Shown here: piece by piece, positions 44,791-56,267 of the stretch
Layout: the number at the start of each line of letters is the position of its first letter
Position numbering within the stretch: position 1 is the first letter of the stretch
Source: Achatina immaculata
Taxonomy: Eukaryota > Mollusca > Gastropoda > Stylommatophora > Achatinidae
DNA length: 64,000 nucleotides
Assembly: GCA_009760885.1 (NCBI GenBank)
Contig: CM019692.1
Location: 59,527,926-59,591,925 of the forward strand
Reading direction: 5' to 3'
The notes under the pieces: generated by a model
The model's database searches: none
Seen by the model: the letters and a program-made list of their open reading frames with translations, nothing else
Told to the model about the DNA's origin: nothing
Program-made: the position numbers and the translations under genes

Positions 44791-47325
44791 GTGAGAGAGA
44801 GAAAATGAGAGAGAGAGAATGAGAAGTAAGTTATCTGAATCACTGCAGCTTTCACAAACTGCTGCTCTTTCATGACTATACGACAGGATGTGTTATGTGA
44901 AGTTTCTTCACATTCAACCTTAAATAATACAACATATCACAAAAATGTATAGAAGAATGACAGGCTTGCCTAGCGCAGTATTGTACACACAAATAATAGC
45001 ACTCTGTACATCACGTCAGCTTTTGGTTGTTTAGTCCCAGCCACATAATATAAAACCAACAAAGCGTACATGTTTATGGTCTATATACACAGTACTTTGC
45101 GGTAATTACGACTATGTATTTATGATATTGAGCAGATACGTGAAGCGCCGAGGAATAGTATAAGCTTCATCAGATGTTTAACATGCTGTCTTTTCTTCAT
45201 AGCCTAGTTCAGTTTACGAGTTTGTTGTCTGAGAAACTGATATTGTTTTCCTGGTGTTGGCAGTCATCGACCCATGGCTGACATGTTTACTTAAGAACCA
45301 CAGCCCTAACTTTTCTTTGGTTTCCTCAGTAACAAGCCCGACCTGACCAGCGAGACAGGGATATAATCTCCATGGCAGTGGAGTCTGCTAAAGAAGTATT
45401 GTACACGGCCTATTTTTTATCTGCAGTAAGGGACTGACAAAAAACAAAAACAAAAAACTCACTCCCCATTCGAATTCGAGACGATTCTGTGTCTCAACAT
45501 CGCCATAGCAACAGCTTCACAGGACATCGTGTTCTCAGCTTCAAGCAGACAGAAAAACATCTTCCTGGTGTGTTCTGCGTTTTCAAGAACTAAAGTCCCT
45601 TAATCTCGGCTTTCCGAACTCCGTCGTGGTAGTTGCTCCTTGCCTATTTACACTGAGGTGATCACACTGACTCAGGTGTTAACTGTCAAAGTCTTTCCTC
45701 CTGACTGGATTACATACTGCATGTAATAGACTAGTAAGTACCATTAATAGGATCAGCTTTGATAAGTGTATTTTTAGCAATGAAATCATTAGTAGTGCCT
45801 TACAGTTCTGTATCATATAAGACTTTTCACCTAAAACTAGGTCAGTAATTATAAATCACGTGACGAAATAATGATCAAGGAAATTTACAAAAATCATGTC
45901 ACGTTTTTTTTTCCACATATTGTTACTTTCCTGGTTACTGTGCAGTGACATTGTGACTTTCACTATTATGCTATACAGTGACAATTTATGAACTATATAT
46001 AGAGAATACAATTTTTTGTGCAATTTGTACAGAAAGTGGGTTGTACAGGGGTGAATGAAACTATTCTAAACATTCTTTGAAGTGATCTTATTCAAACAAT
46101 TGGAAAATGTTATTAATTTTTTTAAACGGAATAGTTTAACCGAACAGGTTTTCATAATGTGGCTAACTTAACTCTCCGGTTCACAGTTTTGGAGAAAATG
46201 TAAATTAAAATAAAGAACCTTTAGGTTTGAATTTTTTAAAAATGCAAATGTATGATCTATGCAACTATGATATAGCTATCACAGATAATGATCTAATTCT
46301 GAAAGTGTACAGACGCGTGCATCGTTAAACTTATATCATCTTTGATCTAACGTGTTTGCTTTTACACTGTTGGCTTTTTTTTCTGTATAAAAGAATCAAT
46401 TTCTTTCTCCAGAAGTAAAATATTCCCTTGATAACAGAATTAACTCACAGCGTAATTGAAGGTAGTTTGAAATTCTAGAAGTGTGGGACGGATGATATCA
46501 TAGCCACAGTTATTTTTAAAATATACACGAGACAGTTAAATGGTCTACATCCATTCAGGAAATTAAAATAATTAAAAATCGAAATCAGTGGGATAATTTT
46601 CTTTTCTTTCCTACACTCTCGTATAAACCTGTCTATTTGTTTCATGTTATAACAAGATTATACGAGATAATTATCAGCATTTAAATCAGAAAAATGACAG
46701 TTCAGTTCTGGTTGATTTCTCACTGATATAATTTCTCTGACAGTTAAGTCGGTATTGACTTTTGTGCTAATCTCTTTTTTCATGTGAATATATTTATGAA
46801 AGACGTCTTCTGTGTCCAGACTGATTTTACTGAATGTAATCAGAGTTATACTGATCGTTGCCTGAATATAATTAGCTGGTCTCATCTTATTTTAGATTAT
46901 TGTTGCTAGGTGTAGCTTCGAGTAGAGTTGGTTCCACTTTTAATCATATATTTTTTGTTAGAAATTAATTATAATTTCTGTGGAACATAATCGTATAAGA
47001 CGCATTCCCATTTAAACTGATAGAATGCCTGCAAGATGAAAAAGAAGGAAAGACATTAAAGATATGTTTTTTGCCAGGTTTTAAAAGTTGTGTTTTGCCT
47101 GCCTTGGTTATGATGTTAATTCCTTTGCTAAACGTACTCTTGGAAAGAAACGTAGGGAGCGGATTGTTTCTATAAACCTTCAATCCTCACCTTGTTCTGG
47201 ATGCCTGATGGTCAGACAGGTGGAATACACTTAAATATAAACAATAAATACTCGTACGTGTATATCAAAAGAGGTCATTAAGACTTGATAAAACGCAATG
47301 TTTTAACAAATGTTCTGTTACGTGC
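44571..47325. other. Intergenic DNA and upstream flank of GPCR copy 4
   Basis: Compound CA/GACA/GA microsatellite at 44707-44822, a single 55-bp motif near 44920-44985, then unit sequence homologous to 59507-62243. No gene seen. Confidence 0.65.
44707..44822. repeat. Compound (CA)n-(GACA)n-(GA)n microsatellite
   Basis: Three consecutive simple repeats; the unit 4 homologue near 59600-59755 has TG and GA runs. Confidence 0.9.
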
Positions 47326-47396
47326 GAAGAGTACTTACCACACCGTGATTCCTGTACCATATTTCCTACCTGTCACTAACGGTGATGTAAGAAATT
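47326..47396 (+). promoter_or_regulatory. Conserved leader before GPCR copy 4
   Basis: Homologous leader block; the first inverted repeat is broken (ACCAT instead of ATCAC) and CACTAACGG replaces CACTAACAG, so only the later AG remains as a possible acceptor. Confidence 0.35.
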
Positions 47397-48442
47397 ATGG
47401 AGCCGGAGGAGACAGGTTTTAACTTGGAGGTGATAACAGTCTTTGAGACTATGATAAACTGTTACCTCATCCATATTGTTGCTATTGTTGGTATATTCGG
47501 AAATATTCTAACTATGATTGTTATGTCACGCATTGGGTTCAAGGACACCAGTAACATTCTCTTATTGTCCTTATCTGCCTGTGATCTGTTTTATCTTTTG
47601 AGTCTATCTATACAAAAGATGTTTTGCATTTTGGGGGAAATTAAACCTATTCTTGGTCATATTTACCGGCCGTATGCGGTAACCTATGTTTATATATACG
47701 GTCGTTTGTCCATGCTGATCGGTGTATCTCACGTCGTGATCATCTCAATAGAAAGGTTTCTGGTAGTTGTTTTCCCTCTGAAAGTCTCTCATTGGCTCAC
47801 TCGTGGAAGAATGTGTGTCATTTTGATCTGTACGTACGTCTTATGGATAATTATCTTGAGCCCTTGGTTAGTGGCATATCGTGAAGTTAGATGGACTTTC
47901 AACGATTTTTTCAACCGGACTCTTCCATTTGAACGCTATACTGACTGGTATCAGAAGAACAGATTAATTTTTAAAATCTTTGCAGATATTGTTCTAAACT
48001 CCGTATTTGCTTTCTTTTGTTTTGTGGTTGCTGCAAACTGTTTTTTAATAGCATACAAACTACGACAGTTAACCAAACAACGCCAGACTATGACATCGAG
48101 TAAATTAAACAGAAAAGTCGGGGACGCCAAGATCTCTCGTATGTTACTGATTGTCTGCATTGTCTACAGCTGTTACAACATTCCAGAGTTACGGTTTTCT
48201 TTTATTTTTACGTCAGTCCTGACACGCCAGATGCAGTTAGAATAAATACGTTTCTATTAAATCTGGAAGAGTTACTGATGGCAGTCAACGCGACCGCTGA
48301 TTTCTTTATCTATATTCTCATGTCCGCTAAGTTTTATAAATCCGTGATAAGTCTTTTCACAGGTAAAAGCCAAACAAGAACAATATTAAATTCTAAGTCA
48401 TTGTCTTTATCAAGACAAAATACTGGACGGTTTGCAGATTAA
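47397..48442 (+). pseudogene. Class A GPCR, array copy 4, frameshifted in TM6
   Basis: Seen: 282 codons open from MEPEETGFNLEV through TM6, then a one-base deletion near 48186 (CCAGAG where copy 5 has CCAGGAG) shifts the frame just after the TM6 proline and replaces TM7 with unrelated residues. The original frame resumes after the deletion and would end at TAA 48440-48442 with the long tail ending GRFAD. The sequence is closest to copy 5: TM4-TM5 share SHWLTRGRMCVIL, TFNDFFNRT and NSVFAFFC, which differ from copies 1-3. Inference: recently inactivated, or an assembly error, because the rest of the frame is clean. Confidence 0.85.
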
Positions 48443-48730
48443 ATGAAAAATAAAACGTGTCATTATAAAAAAATGGGCGAGATTCGCTCTGAGAGTGCTG
48501 AGATATGTAGCTGTTAAAAATGATTTAAGACAGACGATTCCCTGGACCTTAAGTTTGACCCGTACAGGTAGTCTTTCAGGAGGTGCCGCCAAGGGAACGA
48601 ATGTCGCGTGTGCTAGTGTCATGATGCAAATCTTTCCTCTCGCTCCACATCTCCCTTGGTCCTCTTAAAATGGCTAACGGAACAAGGATCATTTCTGTCT
48701 TAAAGAAAGAACACTAAAATGTGACTTTAA

Positions 48731-48736
48731 AATAAA
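48731..48736 (+). terminator. Putative poly(A) signal, GPCR copy 4
   Basis: AATAAA ~290 bp after the ancestral stop, homologous to the site in unit 1. Confidence 0.45.
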
Positions 48737-48962
48737 ATGTAATATATTTGTTAGGAAATTTAACTCGAATCAAATTATGACGTAATTGGGATCTTTATTA
48801 GTTTTCATTGTTTCAGTACCGAAATGTTGATGTACTGTAATGGAAGCGATAATCATACCGTAAACCAAGGCTGGCTGACAACCCTTAGCGTAGTAAATAT
48901 GGGTCAGAGACAGGCTGCTACTGGAAGTGCGCAATTCTGGGAAAGGTCTGTCTCTGGCCAGG

Positions 48963-48970
48963 TATATAAA
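48963..48970 (+). promoter_or_regulatory. TATA-like box downstream of GPCR copy 4
   Basis: TATATAAA homologous to 3079; an 80-codon frame follows at 49003-49245 (see the unit 2 entry). Confidence 0.3.
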
Positions 48971-51900
48971 GAAAACGTGATATAATTTTATTAGGTCTGG
49001 CTTTGTACGCTGAGAACGTAAGGGCTATAGGTCGGAGGAAGGTCATATGTCGTGCAAGCGTAAATAAGATGTTTATTGTTGGTGGAAAACCATGTATAAG
49101 TAAGTTAATAACTAGTTTATACTTTTCTGATGTGGATGCGTGTAAGCTGTTTCCATTCTGTACTTTCCTCCTTCGACCAGGGCAAACTTCACTTAGGAAT
49201 GATTTAGACAATAGAAATAAACATAGAGTAATCAGAACTCCATAGTAACAAAATTGTTCTATGTAAAATGTGTATGTGCAAAATGCAGGTTTTGTATGTA
49301 TACATGATTATATATTACTGTGTTTTTGTAGTTTATAATTACAGTAAGAAACTTAATCCTTTAAGTATGATTATTTTGAGATTTTATACAGAGAGCGATT
49401 TTTGTTGCAAATCAAACTAACAGACATGTGTAAGATTGTTTTACTGATCTCCGTTAATTTATCGGTGATCTATTTTTGTAGGATTCAAAATATTGATAGG
49501 CATTGTTCTAATGGTTTTGTTGATAAATATATAAGAACATATAGCTGATGATCCTATGTTTGATTGTGCTAACAGATGATTTTACAACAATACAAGTTTA
49601 TGACTATTTGAAGAAGTAGTACTGATTGTGTCTGTTTTCTTTCACTGTTGTAGTGTGTGAATGTGTTTGTGTTATCTTCATTCACCTTGTACCTAATAAA
49701 ATTAAGAACCAAAAACAACATAAAAATACAGTATATCATCATATAAATAACAGACATTATTATCCAATTTAAAAATTTTATTATTCCTACACTACAGTTA
49801 ACCTGATTGTTGCTGCTGTAATGTCTTTTATTGTTTTGTTTTATTAAATTCATTTTGATGAACTAAAATTAATAACAAACTCGTATTTTTTGTTTGTTTT
49901 CCCGATGTTTAAAGAGTAGATTATTTTTACATTCTGTTATTATTTTGACGAAGGTGTTTTATCCAGATATATTAAAAATTCATAATTTTTGTTTTTAAAG
50001 ACCAATACGTATTGGTCCTGCATCTAAATCACTTGAACCTAACAAATGCTGTCACATGAATAGTTCTATGTCTGAATACAAAAGCGCCAGTAGAACACAT
50101 AATTGCATTTATTGTTTAGCTAGTTTGCATAAGTCTAAAATATAGAAAAAGTACATTATTACTTCTTGTTTTGGCAAGAGAATGGTCAACGAGGTAAGGG
50201 TATCCACTATAAAAGGAGAAGTAAGACGCCTCCTACCTCCGCCAGTCTACATGACACCCTTGGGCATGGTGGAGTACCTTATAGCCCCGCGATCAGGTGA
50301 CGTGAAGCCATGGGTGCAGGTGGTTGGTGGAATGGGAGAGCAACCGACAGATAATGTTAGTTATGGTCACCATTCTATGATGGTAGACAGATGATCTAAA
50401 TGTAGGAACAATGGCTACGATCACAGACTAGTACAGTCACTGCACGGAAGGAAAGCAATGGTAAACTACCTTCTGGAAACATACCAAGAAACCCAAACAG
50501 CAATCATGGAAAGTCAAAATGGAAAAAGATCTGTGGCGAGTCCCCCAGGCGAGACAGATCTAATGCTAACACTGGGGAAGAGTGTGAGACAGACATACTA
50601 AGGAAAACCTCAGAATCAAACTAAAAACAAAAATAAGAGTAGGAACATGGAATATGAGAAGTATGTATGAGGGGAAGTATCAAATAATAAGTATTGAGAT
50701 GAAAAGAACTGGGATGCACATTTGGGGAATCTGTGAACATCGATGGAAAGGATCAGGACACTTCAAGAGCGAGAATAATGACATCTTTATATACTCTGGT
50801 GGAGAATTAGGAGGAAAAATGGAGTGGATTTTTACTTGGACATACTAACATCAAGAGCATTACTAGGTTACAATCCAGAAAGAGATAGAATCCTCACTAT
50901 TAGACTTATGGGCACTGTTAAAAATGTAACATTTATCCAGATATTTGCACCTACATCAGCAGCAAAAGAAGAGGAAGTAGAAGATTGTTATAACACACTG
51001 CAAACGACGATAGACCAGGTGCGGAAAAATGATGTTGTATTAATAATGGGGGATTTTAATGCAAAGATTGGGACATAGAGAGCAGAAGACGAAATTGTTG
51101 GGAAATTTAGCATAGGAAAAATAAATGAGGCAGGTGACAATCTAATGGCGTTTTGCATGGAAAAGGAGCTAATGATAGCTAACACAGTTTTTAGACAACA
51201 TCCAAGAGGATTTTACACATGGACATCACCTGATGGAAGAAAAAAGAATCAAATAGATTATATTTTAGTGCAAAGAAAGTGGAGATCAAGTATAACATCA
51301 GCAAAATCTTTACCAGGTGCTGATTGTGACACGGACCATGAGTTATTAATAGCAGACATGAAGATAAGACAGTAGGGGATCAAGACCACTCCGCTTTGAT
51401 CTTACAAAAACATCAGAACAATACAGTATAGAAGTGAAGAACCGTTTCGAAATCCTGATGGCTGTACAGGAGGAGGTGACACCAGATGAATTGGCTACGC
51501 AGGCCAGAGATATCTTAATAACAACAGCTAAAGATATGGTTCCAGTAAAGAAAACATACAAGAATGATGCATTACAGCAGGCACACTAGAACAACGTAGA
51601 GAAATGAAACACAATGGAAAGTGACAAACAACAACAAAGAGGAATATAAATCTTTAACAAAGGAAGTGCGAAGAAACATAAGAAAAGACAAAAACAATAC
51701 ATACAAGATTGTTGTGAAAGAATAGAAGGACATCAGAAGTGTGGAAGAGATGGTGAAATGTTTAAAGAAATTAAGACACTGGCGAGAAATGTCACACCTA
51801 AGCTAAATGTAATTTGTGACGAGATGGGGAAGACCTTGACAGAGACAGATGAAGTTCTAGAAAGATGGAATTAACATTGCAGAGGAATGTATGAAACAAC

Positions 51901-52722
51901 TGACTGTAAAAGCAGAAATCAACAGTGTGAATTATTGGAGGAGAAAGAACCCAAACCGACAACAGAAGACGTTTTATGGGCAATAAAGAATTTGAAAAAC
52001 GGTAAATCACCAGGATGTGATGAAATAAGAGTTGAATTTATTAAAACAAGAGGAAAGGAATGTGCAACAATCTATCATGCACTATGAAAAAAGATATGGC
52101 ATTCAGGTATTTGGCCAAAAGAATGGAAAAGAACTGTGTTCATATCACCGCCAAAAAAGGGAACTTTAAATTATGCACAAACTACAGAACTGTTGCACTG
52201 ATTAGTCATGCCAGTAAAATTCTATTAAATATCATAATAGGTGGATTTCGTAAGAAAATAGAAGTCAATATGGTCTAAGCTGGTTTTAGAGAAGGAAGAC
52301 GATCAAGGGATCATATATTAAAAATATAAGATTAATAATAGAGAAATGCAGAGAATTTAATGTGAATCTATATTTAGCCTTTATAGACTATTTAAAGGCA
52401 TGTGATCGTGTACAGCACCAGAACTTTTGGAAATAATTTTAAAAGACCAACAGGCAGCAGTAAGAATAAATGATGAAACAAAAACTTGGTTTGACATAAA
52501 ACAAGGGGTCCGTCAGAGGTACATAATCGCCTTACTTATGTAACTTGTATACTGAAAATATAATGAGGAATGTTAGAGAAAGTGTAGACAAGGAATATTA
52601 CGTTGCCATAATACTTGGAGGTTGTGAAATACCAGAGATTAGATATGCTGATGACATAGTATTACTGTCCACAACACAAAACGGGATGGAAAAACTAATT
52701 ATGTCAGTCTGTAAGAATAGCG

Positions 52723-54496
52723 CGGGAGCTTTTTAACGCTCTTGCAGCAATACTAGCGTATGAGTTTTCTGATACACCACCCATCGTAAAACGGGAGTTG
52801 GGCGTGAGGCCAACAACCTCATCCTGAGACCCATCAAGAGGCGACTCTAGATGGGGAAAAACCCTGCCATTACGGATTCTCCCAACAGTTGTAACCGAGC
52901 ATCATGGACACCAACTCTGCACGCCGTTGACAACGATTGAAAATTCATCGGTCCTAAATGCATAACAAAGATCGGATTTTGGAATGTAAGAACGATGGCC
53001 GCAACAACAAAAACTGCTCAGTTAGTTAAAGAAATGGACAGATACCACCTGGATGTGTTGGGAATCAGTGAAATGCGATGGCCAGAAGCAGGAAAAAGAA
53101 CGGCGGAAAACCGTAAGTTAATAATATATTCCAGCAGAGACGATGGGAAAGACCAAGAGGAAGCGGGTATAATTATGTCATCTGTGGCAGCAAGGGGGTA
53201 AGGTCCACATCTCGTTACGGGTTGACCCGGTTTGCAGTACCACCGGGTCACGGCCTGTTGTTTTTGTCGTCGTAAAAAAAAACAAAACAAGAGTCTTACA
53301 GAATGGGAACCAGTGAACAGTTGTATAATAAGAGCACGATACAAAATAAGGCACGGAAGAATGAGAGTCATACAATGCTATGCACCCACGAACGATGCAG
53401 ATGATGAAATAAAAGACAATTTTTATTACCAACTACAACAACTCATCAACAAAGTACCTAAACACGACATCTTAATTGTTTGGGTGACTTCAACGCCAAG
53501 GTACGAAAAGATAACACCGACGTCGAAAAAGTAATGGGGAAAGAAGGAATTAATACAATAAATCAGAATGAAGATAGGTTAATTGAAATATGTCTAACAG
53601 AAGGCATGGTCATTTGGAAGAACAATATTTCCACACAAAGAAATACATAAAACAACGTGGATATCTCCAGATGATGGAACCAGAAACAAATAGATCAATT
53701 TTGTATTTGAAGACAATTCAGAAGATCTCTGATAAATGTAAGAGCATATAGAGGTGCAGATGCCAACAATGATCATAACCCGTGTATAGGGAATATAAGA
53801 TTTAAACTGAAAAGTCTACATAGAAAACCAGTATCGGAAAGATAGACAATCATAGCCTAGAAAGAAGAAAATACAAACAGTAATTTCAATCTGTAACTTA
53901 CCAAACATTTCGCATCACTCAGCGAGGTAAACGAGACAGATATGCGTAGATGATTTATGGAATTCATACAGCATAGCCATAATCACGGCAGCAAAAGCAA
54001 GTGCTTGATTGCAGTCAACAAGTAGAAAAGCACATATATCAGATAACACATGGAAATACATACATGAAAGACGAGCAGCCAAATTAGCCATGTTGAATGC
54101 AAAGACAGACCGTGGAAAAGTTTTGGCAAAAGCAACATACAAAGAACTAGACAATAAAGTAAAATGTTAAGCTAGAAGAGACAAAAGAGAATATATGGAC
54201 AATATGGTAAAAGAAGCAGAAAATGCAGCAAAAACAGAAGACAGAAAATTCTATATAACAAACAGTAGAAGGTGCTATTACCTCGAGAGAAAGACCAGTC
54301 TTTAGCATAACTGGCAACCTATTAACATTAAGTATAGACCAAAAGCAAAGATTGGCCGATCACTTCCAAGAAATACTTAATCGACCACCACCAAATGAGT
54401 TACTAAAGCATGAAAAACTGTCGGAAAACAGGAAAACTTGTCAAACTAATACGGCAGCCCTATGTGACGTTTAACTGCACAGGAAAGATATAAGAA
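52723..54496 (+). mobile_element. LINE C, internally deleted, inserted in LINE B
   Basis: Begins with a ~260 bp 5' UTR, then endonuclease frame FWNVRTMAATTKTAQLVKEM, LGISEMRW and CYAPTNDADDE. Most of the RT is deleted, and the 3' end joins directly to CTATGTGACGTTTAAC. Flanked by imperfect 12-bp copies GTAAGAATAGCG (52711-52722) and GTAAGAAGAGTG (54497-54508). Confidence 0.85.
53195..53287 (+). mobile_element. Small 93-bp insertion with A-rich tail inside LINE C
   Basis: Splits the conserved stretch before SLTEWEPVN. Contains a 7-bp perfect hairpin (ACCCGGT 53225-53231 / ACCGGGT 53242-53248) and ends in an A-rich run; CAAG flanks both sides. Identity unknown; SINE-like by its tail. Confidence 0.45.
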
Positions 54497-55202
54497 GTAA
54501 GAAGAGTGAGGAGCAAAACCTGTATCTTAATGAAGAAAACTAAATTGATAAAAACTTGCAAAATAAATAAGGCAGCTGAAATATGAATCAATGAGGAAAA
54601 ATTGGAAGAAGTGGAGAGTTTTGAATATGTTAGATCACTATTAAATAATAATAGAGATACAGTGAGGGAAATTTAAAGGACATCTATCGCTCTTCAAAGT
54701 TAAACAATTAAAAAAACTGTGGAGAGAAACAGACAGAAATACAAAAATAAGATTTTTACGGCCATGCATCTTCCTATCGCAACATATGCGTGTGAGACCT
54801 GGAACTTAACAAAACAGCTGAAAAGCACATAAATGCCTGTGAACGTAAATGCTACAGAGGAGTTCTTCCAATATCATGGACACAGAAAAGAACAAATGTA
54901 TCCATACTACAAGAACTTAATATTGAAGAAGGCTGGCTAGTGAAAAGAATTAATCAAAGAAAACTTAAATATTTTAGAAACATTAAACGCCATTATAATT
55001 TAGAGAAGACCATCTTGGAAAGGTGCATAATGGTAAAAATAAAGAGAGGAAGACCAATGGCCGCAAGACATCGTTGAGGATCTGCAAATGGATGCATCAG
55101 CAGCAGAGCATCTTGCTTACAACCGAGATGTCTACATGAGATCTATTAGTGAGGAAACGTTCTGCAAGGACATGCAAATTACTGACTGAAGTTGAGAGAA
55201 TG

Positions 55203-55480
55203 AGATTTCCATCATTCATGCTCCTATCATGACAAGAAAAACCAGTTATTTCTTAATTTAAGTAAGACGTCGAAAATTAATTTTTAAAACACTAAATCAC
55301 AACAGGAATGAAATTCAAACGGACGTGTGTGCTTTGAAAAACTCAGTGTCATGAAATAGGAATCCATATGAAGAATTCAGAATCAAGAAATTGGATTCAT
55401 TATGAAATCAAAGTCTTTCCTCTTGACCAGTTGTAGAAAATTATAACTACACAGAATATCTATACGATGGCCAAAATGTA
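55203..55480. other. Short unit 4 intergenic stretch
   Basis: Homologous to 4310-4590, between LINE B and the MITE; nothing else seen. Confidence 0.6.
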
Positions 55481-55736
55481 GCAGTATTTTGTTGTAGATA
55501 ATTAAAGGATAAGTCTTAGGAAAGTTTATTGTTGGTCAAAGGGAAGTGATTCATGTAATTTAAGGAATGCAAGAGTGATCCTCTTGACGTTAACATCAAG
55601 ATCTTAGGTCAAAATGTGAAACGTTAACGTCAAGAGGATCACTCTTTCATTCCTTAAATTACATGAATCACTTCCCTTTGACCAACAATAAACTTTCCTA
55701 AGATTTATACTTTAATTATTTACATTAAAATACTGT
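55481..55736. mobile_element. Foldback MITE, best-preserved copy (114-bp arms)
   Basis: Two 114-bp arms (55481-55594 and 55623-55736) are near-perfect reverse complements around a 28-bp spacer, flanked by TA at 55479-55480 and 55737-55738. By eye about 7-9 mismatches separate the arms. Ends resemble CAGT-type termini and a TA target, suggesting a Tc1/mariner-type non-autonomous element (inference). No coding capacity. Confidence 0.88.
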
Positions 55737-55738
55737 TA

Positions 55739-56255
55739 CAAAAAGCAGCAAGAAACAGAAGTGACAACAATCATTTGCTGTCTCAGGTTCAAACAATCGA
55801 ATCGCCACGTGAAGCGACAGTTGAACCTTACACACTCTGAATATGTTCTGTTTCATCTTCAAGATAATGCGTCCGATACTTCATGCAACATAATCATCAA
55901 ACAACACACCCTTGCCTAAAATGAAGTTGCTTATGTTCGAATCTGTAAGTCTGAACTGCAACATTGGCTGTTCTTGTAAAATATTCTTGACAGTGATAAA
56001 TCTAAGAAGATGGAAGGAATGAAGAAGATTCTTCTTCTTCGTTGTGTCCCTTATCAGGTCTCTTATCAGCCGAGTTTACTCTTGTAATGTCCAGACAAAT
56101 GTCATGTAGGACGGCGCTACAAACAATACAAATCTGACACAAAATCATAAACGTGTTCATGTTAAATCACCTTTGATTAGAAATAACAGAAGAAAAAATC
56201 GTACGTCTGTCTTACTTCACACAAGAGTGGTCTTACCATTGTATTACTTCACACA
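55739..56255. other. Intergenic DNA of unit 4, no gene seen
   Basis: Homologous to 4865-5450. Confidence 0.6.
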
Positions 56256-56267
56256 ATAATAGCCTTA

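Larger units (their letters stand above)
35446..47396 (+). repeat. Tandem duplication unit 3 (12.0 kb, rearranged)
   Basis: Shortest unit. Contains a frameshifted receptor, an inverted ~95 bp segment at 38836-38930, a second copy of its own 3' flank (38938-39359), and a LINE B element whose right flank is not the expected one. Its second half (from ~43.3 kb) aligns with unit 4, not with the longer form in units 1-2. Confidence 0.88.
48443..50176. other. 3' flank of GPCR copy 4
   Basis: Homologous to 2560-4290; carries the poly(A) signal and TATA-like box. An 80-codon frame (49003-49245) is not convincing as a gene. Confidence 0.65.
50185..55194 (+). mobile_element. LINE B with nested LINE C, unit 4
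   Basis: Flanked by AGAGAATG at 50177-50184 and 55195-55202. 5' UTR to ~50640, then endonuclease pieces (GTWNMRSMYEG, CEHRWKGSG, IMGDFNAKIGT, CDTDHELL) and RT pieces (KSPGCDEIR, RYADDIVLLS at ~52632). After the nested LINE C (52723-54496) the C-terminal region resumes and ends near 55190 with a decayed tail. Many stops and shifts: inactive. Confidence 0.88.

Noticed and set aside
44631..44822. Frames rich in HT, DRQT and RE repeats
   Set aside because: Translations of CA, GACA and GA microsatellites.
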